This document shows, in pieces, positions 1 through 10,715 of a stretch of DNA of 64,000 nucleotides. The notes beneath the pieces were generated by a model. It searched no databases and was not told where the DNA came from. It saw nothing but the letters and a program-made list of their open reading frames with translations. The translations under genes and the position numbers were made by a program. The DNA is taken from the NCBI GenBank assembly GCA_945910005.1, contig OX246739.1, positions 9,770,292 through 9,834,291 of the forward strand, in the 5' to 3' direction. Source of the stretch: Isoperla grammatica (lineage: Eukaryota > Arthropoda > Insecta > Plecoptera > Perlodidae). Every line of letters begins with the position of its first letter. Position 1 is the first letter of the stretch.

Positions 1-432
1 GAGAGAAGTGAATCTCGAAGATACAAGTTTCGGTAGCCGGCTGTAGCATTAGCATAAGTTTGCAAACTTCATACTTTGCCGCCGTAAAATAACTAATACC
101 ACATCAATCAGTTATCAGCATTCAATATCACGTGAAAATGAAATTTCCGAATATGCTTTGCAAATGCGCTGTAGTCGATGCTAAAAAAGTATGAACTATG
201 AATGATTTCTTATCTTATCAGCATTATATTCTTCTAACCATGCTATGTGCGACAAGACGAAACGAAGGAATTCAATTCAAACGTGATATCTGTTTGAAAA
301 CTTTACGGTACGGCGTTAAGCTATTCTAGACGTTACTCTAAATTTTCTATAAGCCATAATAGTCATTGAAAGGCGTACGAACAAGCATTATTGATTAAAC
401 TAATACAACAGCCTTAGCTTGCCATTTTTACA
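1..432. other. AT-rich non-coding stretch
   Basis: I see no open reading frame, repeat or RNA gene that I can support here. Confidence 0.5.
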
Positions 433-636
433 CTTAAGGCTGGTTCACACAGATTTTGAAGACATAATGCATTAGGTTTTAAGACGTTGTTTTAAAAACA
501 ACAATGAAAACAACGTCTTAAAACTAAAACTTTTTGTGAACGCCAGTAGTCTACGTGTTTCCTATGATCCAACTTTACGACTACGCGTTAAACCTTAAAT
601 CGTATCTCTTAAAAATCTGTGTGGACCAGCCTTAAG
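433..636. mobile_element. TTAA-flanked MITE (piggyBac-like target site)
   Basis: The ends are a near-perfect inverted repeat. After the TTAA at 434-437 the left end reads GGCTGGTTCACACAGATTTT. The right end is its reverse complement with one mismatch and stops at a second TTAA (632-635). The middle carries a perfect 18-bp inverted repeat (476-493 against 507-524, 13-nt loop). No coding capacity is visible. TTAA duplications are typical of piggyBac-type transposition, so this is probably a non-autonomous passenger of such a transposase. The superfamily is inferred from the target site alone, since no transposase is in the window. Confidence 0.85.
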
Positions 637-3379
637 CAAATTATGTTTGTATATGAGTAGGAAATGAAAATTATTTTCCCTGCGATTAAAAAGAGTGAAT
701 TCCTTAAATAATTACCAAAATTGTAAATCAAGATGTGTTTACAAATTTAGAGCAAGCGCTGGCAACTTCGTGCTTCGGGTTCTAGTTTTGCATATATATA
801 TGTACATACCCACAAGAGAAAATGTTAGTGGAGAAAATAACGTTATAACTATTCTACTGTGAAACCACAAAACTCACGTTAGAAAACTTTTTACTTGAAA
901 GCTCTAGGGTGTTAACCTTTAATGCGGCCACTTTCACGACGTGTCTGATAAACTTTTCAAGAGCACGTCCGTCGGGTAGACGATCGGAACTACGAAACAT
1001 ATAAGTCTTGTACGTGCACATTTATCAAACCACCCTTTTACTGATAAGTGATAAAACCTCGTAGACCATCTTAATTCGTGTAATATCTTGACTTTAACTT
1101 TCATGTCACACCGATGAAAGTTGAGTACCCGCAATGATAATATCTGAAACTGGGTGTGTAACTCTTCAACAAGCATTAAACTAACTTGTTACCTTCACTG
1201 CTCGCCATAGTTGGGAAGAAAACTTTCGATTTCAGTCGAAATAGTTTGTATGTATGAAATGCATATATGACCAGAAGCTAAGTACCCTAACTTATTGAAT
1301 AACTAACTTGGAAGCGGCCTTGTAATGGATTCAACCATCACATCCATAGCAACGCTGGCTGGATTTGACTGAGTGCCTCTAAGTATAAATGACATTTCAC
1401 GTCTAGTGTTGTGAGTTGTGACATATTACAGTAATTATTCGACTCAGTGCATCAATGTTGTGTTACATACGCTCTATGGGGTTGATAGACTCACAGAAGG
1501 AAGATAATAAGGTGGTTAACTTGGTTCGTGCTGGGATGAGGTAGTTGCCGTCGACTGCATTAGTTAAGACAGAGTATATGTTCAGTTTTTTGTCGATATA
1601 CATTATCTTCTGGGTGACGAGTCGAGGATACTGGAAGTGAAGATGGAAAGTTCAAACGTGTTATGAAACAGTAGTTCTTGTTTGTGATTTAGATGTTATG
1701 ACTATGTAAAAGTAGTTTTGAGTTGTTTGAGAGTTTTACGCCCCGGCCCGTAGATGTGCTCAAACTTGTCATGAGCACCATCCAAAACACTTCAAGAACA
1801 CAAACATTCTATAAAGCATATGTCTCAATTCAAAAAATAGAATAACAATTGTTAAAATGTCAAAAACAGATGGAAAATCCTGTCCTTTTTCTTTTTACCA
1901 ATATCCGTACAACGAGGTATAGTAAAAACAATGAGCTAGACATAGAAATGAATGTCTTCACTTCCCGCATAATTGAGGTTTATGCTATTCCATCCACACA
2001 TTCAGACGCATTACACACATTAATCGTAGTGAATGTATTCTATAACTTTTAACATTGTTTCAATCTTCTAATATGAGACATTAGAACATTCAGATGTACA
2101 CCGATCTAGCGGAAGAAAGTGTGCAAGTAAACACAAAATGTAGATTCAATTATCTGTATTGTCAAATTGCCGAGTTATATGATTTACGTTTGACGCGTTT
2201 GTGTTTTCTCTTTTAACCATAAAACACAAAGCAACACTTTGACTTGTGGGTGTTTTACAATATGACAGATAACTCGTCATAATTTTTAATAATGTTGACG
2301 ACATTTGCGTCATCAAACAGTAATTTTCATAACTCATCAGTGCCATTTTTACACGTAAATACAAAACATTCATAACAGTGATAAACAGTTGTGTAGAAGC
2401 CATCGCTGTCTGTCACAAACCGCTAATCTACGGTCTGATATTATTTGGATTTCAACCTATACATTGACGTTTGAAAAGTTGAGTGTTGTGAAAACAGATC
2501 AATCCGAATTCTATCTGAGCGTATATGTTGTTAAACATAGTTTAACGGTTAGCGACACAATATGTTCAAGTTTTACTTAAACTGGATGTTTCGTGGGGAT
2601 CTTGTAACTATTATTTTAATATTGTTATAGTATTGTATTATTTTGTTGTATTTTCTTTAATAGTCTTAAAAATGTGACGTATGATATCCACGAAACGTAG
2701 ATTTTTGTGAAATACATGGATTCACCCGAAAACATAATATAGTAAATCATATTATCTACAGAGAGTGGATAATAAAGCAAATTTTGGTAATTACACATAA
2801 ACACACGAAGTGATAGTAATTGTAATACAAATTGGTCCCGACATGAAATAGAACCAAGAACTTCAAATCTGCTTTCGTTCCACAATCGATCAAAATATGT
2901 ATTAGTATAATTTCTTTTTGTCTGTGAAGCTGTACCAAAGATTAGTTTATAATCTTTGGCTGTACTTAAGTATCTATTTAATGTCACACCAAAGTTGAAC
3001 TTAAATTTGGATTTATTAATTCCACAAATTTTACAAAATTCGCACATTGGTCATACCCTCGGTTTTACATCTAGTGAAGAAAGATGTTATTTTTAGTTCT
3101 GATGTCATAAACTAAATTTCAATTATAGACAAAATGAAAATTCTAGATTTCGCCCTGAACATTTCAAATTCAGAAGTACGATTAATGAGATAGCTCGTAT
3201 TATTATTGACACATTCAGGTCACCGCTTTTCTGTATTCTACTTTCTGTCTGTAGCAAACGAACTTGAAATATCACAGCCATTGAAATTAGTGATGAAAAC
3301 AGCTGTCAACTAATAATATCAGATCTCTGCTTTCGCATTCAAATGCTTCGTAAATCGATAGAGAACCCTTTCAGCTCAT
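637..3379. other. AT-rich non-coding stretch
   Basis: No repeat or gene is supported here. The longest open frame in the window (140 codons, minus strand, 2625-3047) lies here. Its composition is that of the surrounding AT-rich DNA, it overlaps another minus-strand frame, and it resembles no family I recognise, so I do not call it a gene. Confidence 0.5.
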
Positions 3380-3740
3380 TGACTACGTATATCAGGCAGT
3401 CCAAACCGATTTGATCAAAACAGTTTGAAAGGAATCGGTTTGATATCTTCCCGTGTATCAAGCAAACTCGAATTGGTTTCGCGAAACCCAGCTGAAACCG
3501 GTTTTAAAGTGACACATCTAGAAAGCAGTGAATTAATAAGATGAATAAATAAGACTATCAACAGACTAACCTAATAGACGGAGAGCCAGCAACATAAAAG
3601 CTCCCCTCATAAGGTACATATGTTTTGACTTTTGAAATAGGAGCGGAAAAACTACTCTACTAACAAAACGCGCGTCTTACTCCTCAACGTGGGGGCTTTT
3701 AGGCCCCACAGGGGGCCAAAAAAGCCGAAAAAAGGCCCAA

Positions 3741-4763
3741 AGTTCCCCTCATAAGGTACATGGATGGAGTAAACGCCATTTTGTAGAGATAAGTGTCCCA
3801 AATAGGAATTCGAAGAGTAAGACGGGATATTAGGGGGCGTTTACCGATCAGACGCCATTTTACCCAAAAAGGGCCATTTTTTATTTTCGCACATGCATGC
3901 GCTTAAACACTCAAAACATATCCGGAAATGTCTCGAGACGTAGAAAAACATAAATTTTAAAGAAATTTTGGGTTATTGTCCTCGCCAGACGCCCTCAAAA
4001 GGGGCCCAAAAAGGCCAAGGTTCCCTTCATAAGGTACATGAATGGAGTAAACGCCATTTTGTAGAGATAAGTGTCCCAAATAGGAATTCGAAGAGTAAGA
4101 CGGGATATTAGGGGGCGTTTACCGATCAGACGCCATTTTACCCAAAAAGGGCCATTTTTTATTTTCGCACATGCATGCGCTTAAACACTCAAAACATATC
4201 CGGAAATGTCTCGAGACGTAGAAAAACATAAATTTTAAAGAAATTTTGGGTTATTGTCCTCGCCAGACGCCCTCAAAAGGGGCCCAAAAAGGCCAAGGTT
4301 CCCTTCATAAGGTACATGAATGGAGTAAACGCCATTTTGTAGAGATAAGTGTCCCAAATAGGAATTCGAAGAGTAAGACGGGATATTAGGGGGCGTTTAC
4401 CGATCAGACGCCATTTTACCTAAAAAGGGCCATTTTTTATTTTCACACATGCATGCGCTTAAATACTCAAATCATATCCAGAAATGTCTCGAGACGTTGA
4501 AAAACATACATTTTAAAGAAATTTTGGGTTATTGTCCTCGCCAGACGCCCTCAAAAGGGGCCCAAAAAGGCCAAGGTTCCCCTCATAAGGTACATGAATG
4601 GAGTAAACGCCATTTTATAGAGATAAGTGTCCCAAATAGGAATTTGAAGAGTAAGACGGAATATTAGGGGGCGTTTACCGATCAGACGCCATTTTGTCCA
4701 AAAAGGGCCGCTTATTATTTTCACACGTGCACGCGCTTTAACACCCAAAACATATCCTTAAAT
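3741..4763 (+). repeat. 278-bp tandem array, left arm (3 full units + 1 partial)
   Basis: The anchor ATAAGGTACAT occurs at 3751, 4029, 4307 and 4585, an exact 278-bp period. Units 1 and 2 (3751-4028, 4029-4306) differ at only one base that I can see (GGATGG against GAATGG). Unit 3 (4307-4584) carries several shared substitutions, for example TTTTACCTAAAAAG and AAATACTCAAATC. The fourth unit is cut short at the loop. Confidence 0.92.
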
Positions 4764-4913
4764 CCTGACATTAATAATAATAAATACTGGTATATTAAAG
4801 TTAGGGGTGGGCGGAGCTTCAAAACTATCGCATCCGGATCGAGGCTGTGGGGGGGGGGGGGGCTGGCGAGGACATCACACAATATCTTAGAAATGTATTC
4901 ACCTCTAGGGGCA

Positions 4914-5373
4914 TTTAAGGATATGTTTTGGGTGTTAAAGCGCGTGCACGTGTGAAAATAAAAAGTGGCCCTTTTTGGACAAAATGGCGTCTGATCGGTA
5001 AACGCCCCCTAATATCCCGTCTTACTCTTCGAATTCGTATTTGGGACACTTATCTCTACAAAATGGCGTTTACTCCATTCATGTACCTTGTGAGGGGAAC
5101 CTTGGCCTTTTTGGGCCGCTTTTGAGGGCGTCTGGCGAGGACAATAACCCAAAATTTCTTTAAAATGTATGTTTTTCAACGTCTCGAGACATTTCTGGAT
5201 ATGATTTGAGTATTTAAGCGCATGCATGTGTGAAAATAAAAAATGGCCCTTTTTAGGTAAAATGGCGTCTGATCGGTAAACGCCCCCTAATATCCCGTCT
5301 TACTCTTCGAATTCCTATTTGGGACACTTATCTCTACAAAATGGCGTTTACTCCATCCATGTACCTTATGAGG
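4914..5373 (-). repeat. 278-bp units, right arm (1 partial + 1 full)
   Basis: This is the inverted counterpart of the left-arm array. The partial unit next to the loop (4914 to about 5095) pairs with the left partial unit. The single full unit (about 5096-5373) carries the variants of left unit 3, not those of units 1 and 2. The right arm is therefore about two units (556 bp) shorter than the left. Confidence 0.88.
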
Positions 5374-6116
5374 GGAACCTTGGGCCTTTTTTCGGCTTTT
5401 TTGGCCCCCTGTGGCGCCTAAAAGCCCCCACGTTGAGGAGTAAGACGCGCGTTTTGTTAGTAGAGTAGTTTTTCCGCTCCTATTCCAATAGTCAAAACAT
5501 ATGTACCTTATGAGGGGAGCTTTTATGTTGCTGGCTCTTGGACTATAACCTTACCACGACGAAACGCGGGATCGGAAGCAAGGCCTTGTGTGAAAAAAAT
5601 AATTTAAATCAAGTAGGCTGTGCCTGCGCGCGCATCGTGGAATCGCTTTGACGTGTATAGCAGGCTAATGTCAAGCGGTTTCATAACTCCAAATCGCCTT
5701 GTGAACCGATTGGAAGTCAAATCGTTTTGGGTCTAAACCGACGTGTATATCACGCTTCCCAAACCAGTTTGGCCCAAACCGTTTCCGTTAAATCGGTTGG
5801 AACGTGTCTGATATACGTAGTCATTCACTCGTGAAGTGCTGCTATCAGGAAATTTAACTAATGAATGATTGTACAGTTTTATTAATTATAAACTTGCATA
5901 ATGGCGAATTAGGGAAGTCAATTTATTGCACTAAACCACAATATCCCGCTGAATTGAACATGGCTACCAGTATTTTATATTTAAAAAACAACAAATTAAA
6001 AAAATCATGCTCGGATAATTTTTTCCAACTATTCGAAATATCGCAGTACTAAGCTAGTAACCTAAACTTGTCCCTGGGCATGTTTCCTACGAAATCTTAT
6101 TATTATTAGTGTATTA

Positions 6117-6143
6117 GGGGGGAAGGGGGGGGGGGGGGAGGGG
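6117..6143 (+). repeat. G-rich purine tract
   Basis: Runs of G separated by A, the longest 14 G. Confidence 0.9.
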
Positions 6144-9107
6144 ACGAAGGAACTAAAAACAAGTGTATATGAACATGACCCTGTATTGAAGTGAATTAAA
6201 AGTAAGTGAAATGAAGATTGTTGAAAGTACGAATATCATAACCAAATAGGGAACAGATGTTTGAGGAAAACAGGAATACTTGTCAGATTATGAGTGCCTG
6301 GGGTGAATTATCATGAATACGACTGACCACTTTACCGTGATATCTCGTTTTCGTGTTCAAAATGTAATATTAACACATTCACGTTTTTATATCTTTATTA
6401 CCCGAATTCATAACTTTCTCTATAACCGTGAGACTTTGTTGGTGTGTTATTGCTGTTCTTATTTCTTAACGCTTTCTTATGGGCGATAACATTGATCAGA
6501 GGTTATAAAGATTTTTTTCGAGTTCCGTCTTCGATGTAAGGAACTGCCTGGCTGTAGTAAAATTTCATTGGCAACCTCAAACTACTCTCGAGGGAGTGTT
6601 GCGATAAAGTAAATCGCATAGAGTTCCATGGTTGCCAACATGAGATAGTTTTGTCTATCCCTCTAGATCATAAATTGCCCAACACCTTAGTGACGGCATT
6701 ATTGCACCTTAAACATAATTATGTCGTTGTGTACGTTAATGATGTAACTCAAGCTATGCCATCATTAGAGGATATAGAAAGCTTGAGATGAAGCAACACT
6801 AAAATGCATGACACTCACTTCTCGCTGTTTAGCTTAATGAATACATTAAGTGCACTAAACTATTAACTGCATGAACACCAGTCTGTAATTTGTGAAGTCA
6901 TTACCTGAAATGTATGTGAAAACTCATCACAAAATAAGGTCAGATTTGTTATGAGACACGTTTCCTGTAGAATCAATGCTGGTTTAAATTACAGTTAGCG
7001 AAATATTTAACTTACAACAGCACTGGGTATTGATCGTAATTTGAAGCTCCCCTTCAAGTGAGATACTGGTATCACCTAGAATTTTATAAAACACATTTTT
7101 GAAAATGCAATATAAATATCTAAACTCTTCTTTTGAAGATTCTTACTTATGGTGTTCCAAGTTTTTCCCCGTTTCTGCCGCAATTAATGGCGATGCTAGC
7201 TGGCAACCAGCCAACTGCCGGGATAATGCATACAATTTCTCATATCTCTCTCAGTTGTTATAAATAAAAGGAAGGTTCTTGCCTTTTTATTTCTTTTAGT
7301 TTTTTATCTTTGGCCGTGTCCTCCAATTAACCTTGAATACCTAGGGAGATAACCTGGGTATAAATTATGACGTGTTGGCTTGAAGGTTTTAAGTAAGGGA
7401 CGTTGGCGATTAGGCCTTAGAGTGAGCAAGGGAAGGAAAGGTCATCCAGAATGCAACATTTGTTTCTTTCATAGCCCCAGAATGAGTGTTACTTGTAACT
7501 GAGTGGGCTGAAGCCCTAATTTACCCTTTCTTCATTAGCATAATGTTTGTGTCCTGGAGTGAATATTTGTAAACAGAATGTGACCATGAATACAACGTGA
7601 AGAAAATTTTGGTTTGGTTGACTGAGATTATTTAGACAATTAAAAGAATACTGAAGTAGAGGGTTACAAAAACAATGTATTAAAGTAAGTTGTGTATGTA
7701 AGAAGCCGAGTGAAAAGTGGCTGAGAGCGGGAACTGAACCGACTAGCATTTTTATGTGTTAGTGCAAGTGCTTTATTTTAATATAACTTTTAGGTTTTCT
7801 ATTCGAAGTTTTGTGTCTGAGTATGGTTTTTTTTTACCCGAATTTCCTCTATACAGACATGCACATACTCAAGTTCTTCGTGTCAAATACTCAAATAATA
7901 ACTGGTTATGCTATCATTCATATTATAATGTTTCAAATTATTTTTTAAATGGAAATGAGTAGAAAAATCACAAATACCGTTATTTGTATAGACAGATATA
8001 TACATTCTGTCAAGAGTTTAATTATACTATAAAATCAAAATCAAACTGTATGCGTGTTCTAACTGAAAGGAAAATGACTAATGAGATTTTCAGATACCAT
8101 GGGTTTTCACCAGAATTGCTTTGCACGATCAACCTTTAGGCTGTACGGCCAACTCTTCGAAAAAGCTCTTTTGAGGTTGTCCGGTCCACGACTGAGGATG
8201 ATAGATTGAATCCGTCTAAACTAGTCGACCATTTTAGATGGTCACAAGATCAGAACTGTAGCCAATTTGGCCATAAAACATTTCCTTTGATCATTCACAA
8301 GTATAGATGTCACTGATTGAATATGGTCAAATAGAATAAAAAATGTGTTTCAAGTTCAACGAACCATCAGATAATTAACAGATTTCGTTTAAAAATGTAG
8401 TTTATCATTGCTTCAAGTAAGTTTTTTATTACAAAAAAAATTATATATTTAACTCATAAAATGATAGAATACAAGGATGTATCTAATTCATAATATGCAT
8501 TGTTTTATTGTAAGCCTATTTGCAGCAATTGGTTTTTGTATAATATAAAATATTATATCCTCATTTAATTTAAGTTATAAATACTTACGTGATAAAAATT
8601 AAGTTGTGTTCACAATAAGTTACATGCAATTTTATGACACAACTGGAACAATATTTATAATATTTCATTACTTATTGCCGGCACTAATGAATTGTGTATC
8701 CAGAGCTGTGTATAATATCGGTTAAAGAATAGTATAATGTATTTAGTCCACACCTATACATCACTATTTCTTGCAGTAGATGCTATACATAAACTTGACC
8801 TACACTACAGCCCACATAGGTTCGCATTCATATCGTTGTAGGTCACTGCAGTGATGGTGTTAGGGCACGCTCACGTATAATGTAGTTATAATGTGGCCAG
8901 AAGAGAGATTCAACATATTGTGACAATGTTTTAATGGGCATGAGGCTTGCGGGGGTGGGAGTAATGAGGGAATGATGGTGTGACGTGCACATATTTCAAC
9001 GTTGTATATTTTTATTTTTCGTGGTTTCGTTCAAAATGAGGGCAAAGAGTATCTTGGTGAATCTGTACTTACTCTTAGTAGGCAGTGTTATGCTTTATGA
9101 ATTACAG

Positions 9108-9126
9108 TATATATATATATATATAT
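9108..9126. repeat. (TA)n microsatellite
   Basis: An uninterrupted TA dinucleotide repeat. Confidence 0.9.
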
Positions 9127-10650
9127 CCCACAATGTTTGATGTTCGAATTTATAGTTGATTTTTAGTATATATATACTATAGTGGCACACATTACTTTTT
9201 TGCGAGGGATTTTGTTTTTTATATGGACAAAATAATTGTGCATAACACAATTGTTTAAAGAATCCTTCGATTTCCAAATTATTGTTTAAATTACATAGTT
9301 ATTATCAATACTTTATTTTAAAAACATTATAACTTGTTTGAAAGATGAAAGAACTCGTTTTAAAGCACGTCATAAATTACTTGCGTTTAAACAAAGTCAA
9401 AGTGCAATATTGTCTGTAACAATGATGAGATTTACAAAGATGCCTAACTCGCAGTTGTCGTAAGTTTGTCAAATCCTAGCTAGATAAACCAAGGTAAATT
9501 ATCTCTTGGCATTATTACACATTCACAAATAACATTTAGTATATTTCATCTTAATGACATTGCAGAACGACATATGCGTGATTTATATCACTAACATTTG
9601 CCTAAACTAGGACGTCTTAGCACTTAGGCACCATTGTGAATCTGGACCCACTTGTTTGGGTAACGGGATATGTGAACTACTTATATTTGTAGGTATCTCA
9701 TACAGTATATTATATACAATTCCCGTCTTCTCAAGACATGTTTGCCATAAGTGAGTAACCTCTCAGATGCCATTAAATATGGGACCTCATTTATCCTTCA
9801 ATGCAGTTTACGACTCCCATTGGACGCTTACGTATCGTATTTAATTTACTCCCTCCCTTGCTAATACATTTTACGACAGCCGTTCCGATGCCATGTGCTC
9901 CGTACAGCCAGCGTCAATACACTTTTCATTAAAATGCTGCATTCGTTAGACGGCGTCCTAATTGAAAATACGTACCGTCGCTTGCACGAAGCGTTAATGC
10001 AATTCGCACCATCTGCTCCGAGAGAAATAGCACCAACAGCATTTTACTCGTCCATTTTTTAACATTACTGAGATGTCTTATTAAATTACACACATTCAAT
10101 GAACATAAAAGAGACAAGTGATAACTATTCATTAAATAATTAATAAAAGTCACCATTGCATTATACAGAGAGTGTTTTTTTTCACACTTACTGTTGGAGA
10201 AACTTTTATGGTCATCTCATTAAATAATGATGAATAAAAAAACATTTTCGCAAAATATGTGCTAAAAAACATTTTTTAATGATGTTTGAAATATCAGGTC
10301 AGGTATTATTTCACTGTTTATTTACTTTTAGTACAACACGGTTATTACAAGTAAACGATATTATCACAAAGTGAAGTCAGTCATATCATATCACTTACAT
10401 CAGGTGGCGTCTATCGATCTTACTCCTCTCGACGCGTCAGTATACCTTTCAAATAAATGCTTCTAAGGCGTCAATTTCACAACACGATTCTATTTCAAGT
10501 ATATAGTATTTCTCCTTCGAGGAAACGGAAAAGCAGTTGACAAAGAGAGCAATAACGACTGAAAGCTCGATATCCTTCGATCTTGATAAGTCGTTCCGTG
10601 ATATTCGCTTAGTCTGCAGTTAAACTTCGGGAAGTCTTTCAATCAGTATT

Positions 10651-10710
10651 GCCGGTAGCCGGAATAGAACTGGTGACCTCTCGAATGAAAGCCTCTTGTT
10701 CTAAAGGTAG
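10651..10710 (-). repeat. tRNA-like retroposon fragment (SINE head or tRNA pseudogene)
   Basis: Read on the minus strand, the segment resembles the 3' two-thirds of a tRNA: an anticodon-arm-like stretch, then GAGAGGTCACC, then GTTCTATTCCGGC, which matches a B box and T arm (consensus GGTTCGANTCC) with few changes. The D arm and 5' acceptor strand are not recognisable, so this is not a functional tRNA gene. It could be a 5'-truncated tRNA-derived SINE or a decayed tRNA pseudogene. Confidence 0.5.
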
Positions 10711-10715
10711 GATAC

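Larger units (their letters stand above)
3582..5538. repeat. Near-identical inner inverted repeat (foldback arms)
   Basis: The left arm starts AGAGCCAGCAACATAAAAG at 3582 and the right arm ends with its complement at 5538. Over the roughly 190 bp from each end (3582-3770 against 5350-5538) I see only a handful of substitutions. The arms converge to CACCCAAAACATATCC (left, to 4763) and its complement (right, from 4914), leaving a loop of about 150 bp at 4764-4913 that includes a G14 tract (4849-4862). The high arm identity implies recent insertion or arm-to-arm gene conversion. Small open frames in both arms (about 65 and 72 codons) are mirror images of one repeated sequence and are not genes. 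Confidence 0.9.
3380..5823. mobile_element. 2.4-kb nested foldback element, outer boundaries
   Basis: The outer ends are inverted: the left begins TGACTACGTATATCAG (3380) and the right ends with its complement (to 5823). Inward the arms are diverged but still alignable, through blocks resembling CCAAACCGATTT. A motif like CGTGTATATCAGGC recurs in the subterminal DNA (near 3384 and 3451 on the left; near 5652, 5742 and 5802 on the right), always followed by AAACCG/CGGTTT blocks. Repeated subterminal motifs are common where a transposase binds several sites. No transposase frame is present. TCAT lies on both sides (3376-3379, 5821-5824) but overlaps the right TIR, so I do not claim a target duplication. 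The outer arms are clearly older than the inner ones. Confidence 0.75.
5824..10640. other. AT-rich non-coding stretch with simple repeats
   Basis: I see no gene. The stretch holds a G-rich purine tract (6117-6143, including a run of 14 G), a (TA)n microsatellite (9108-9126) and a short palindrome TAGTATATATATACTA near 9165. Frames at 7516-7749 and 7756-7962 look like chance. Confidence 0.5.

Noticed and set aside
2625..3047. 140-codon minus-strand frame, the longest in the window
   Set aside because: AT-rich codons, overlap with another minus-strand frame, and no recognisable domain. A frame this long is expected by chance in 64 kb.
4449..5227. Four open frames of 65-72 codons with almost identical translations on both strands
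   Set aside because: They are the same 278-bp repeat read in both arms of the foldback. The pairing follows from the inverted repeat and no coding constraint is visible.
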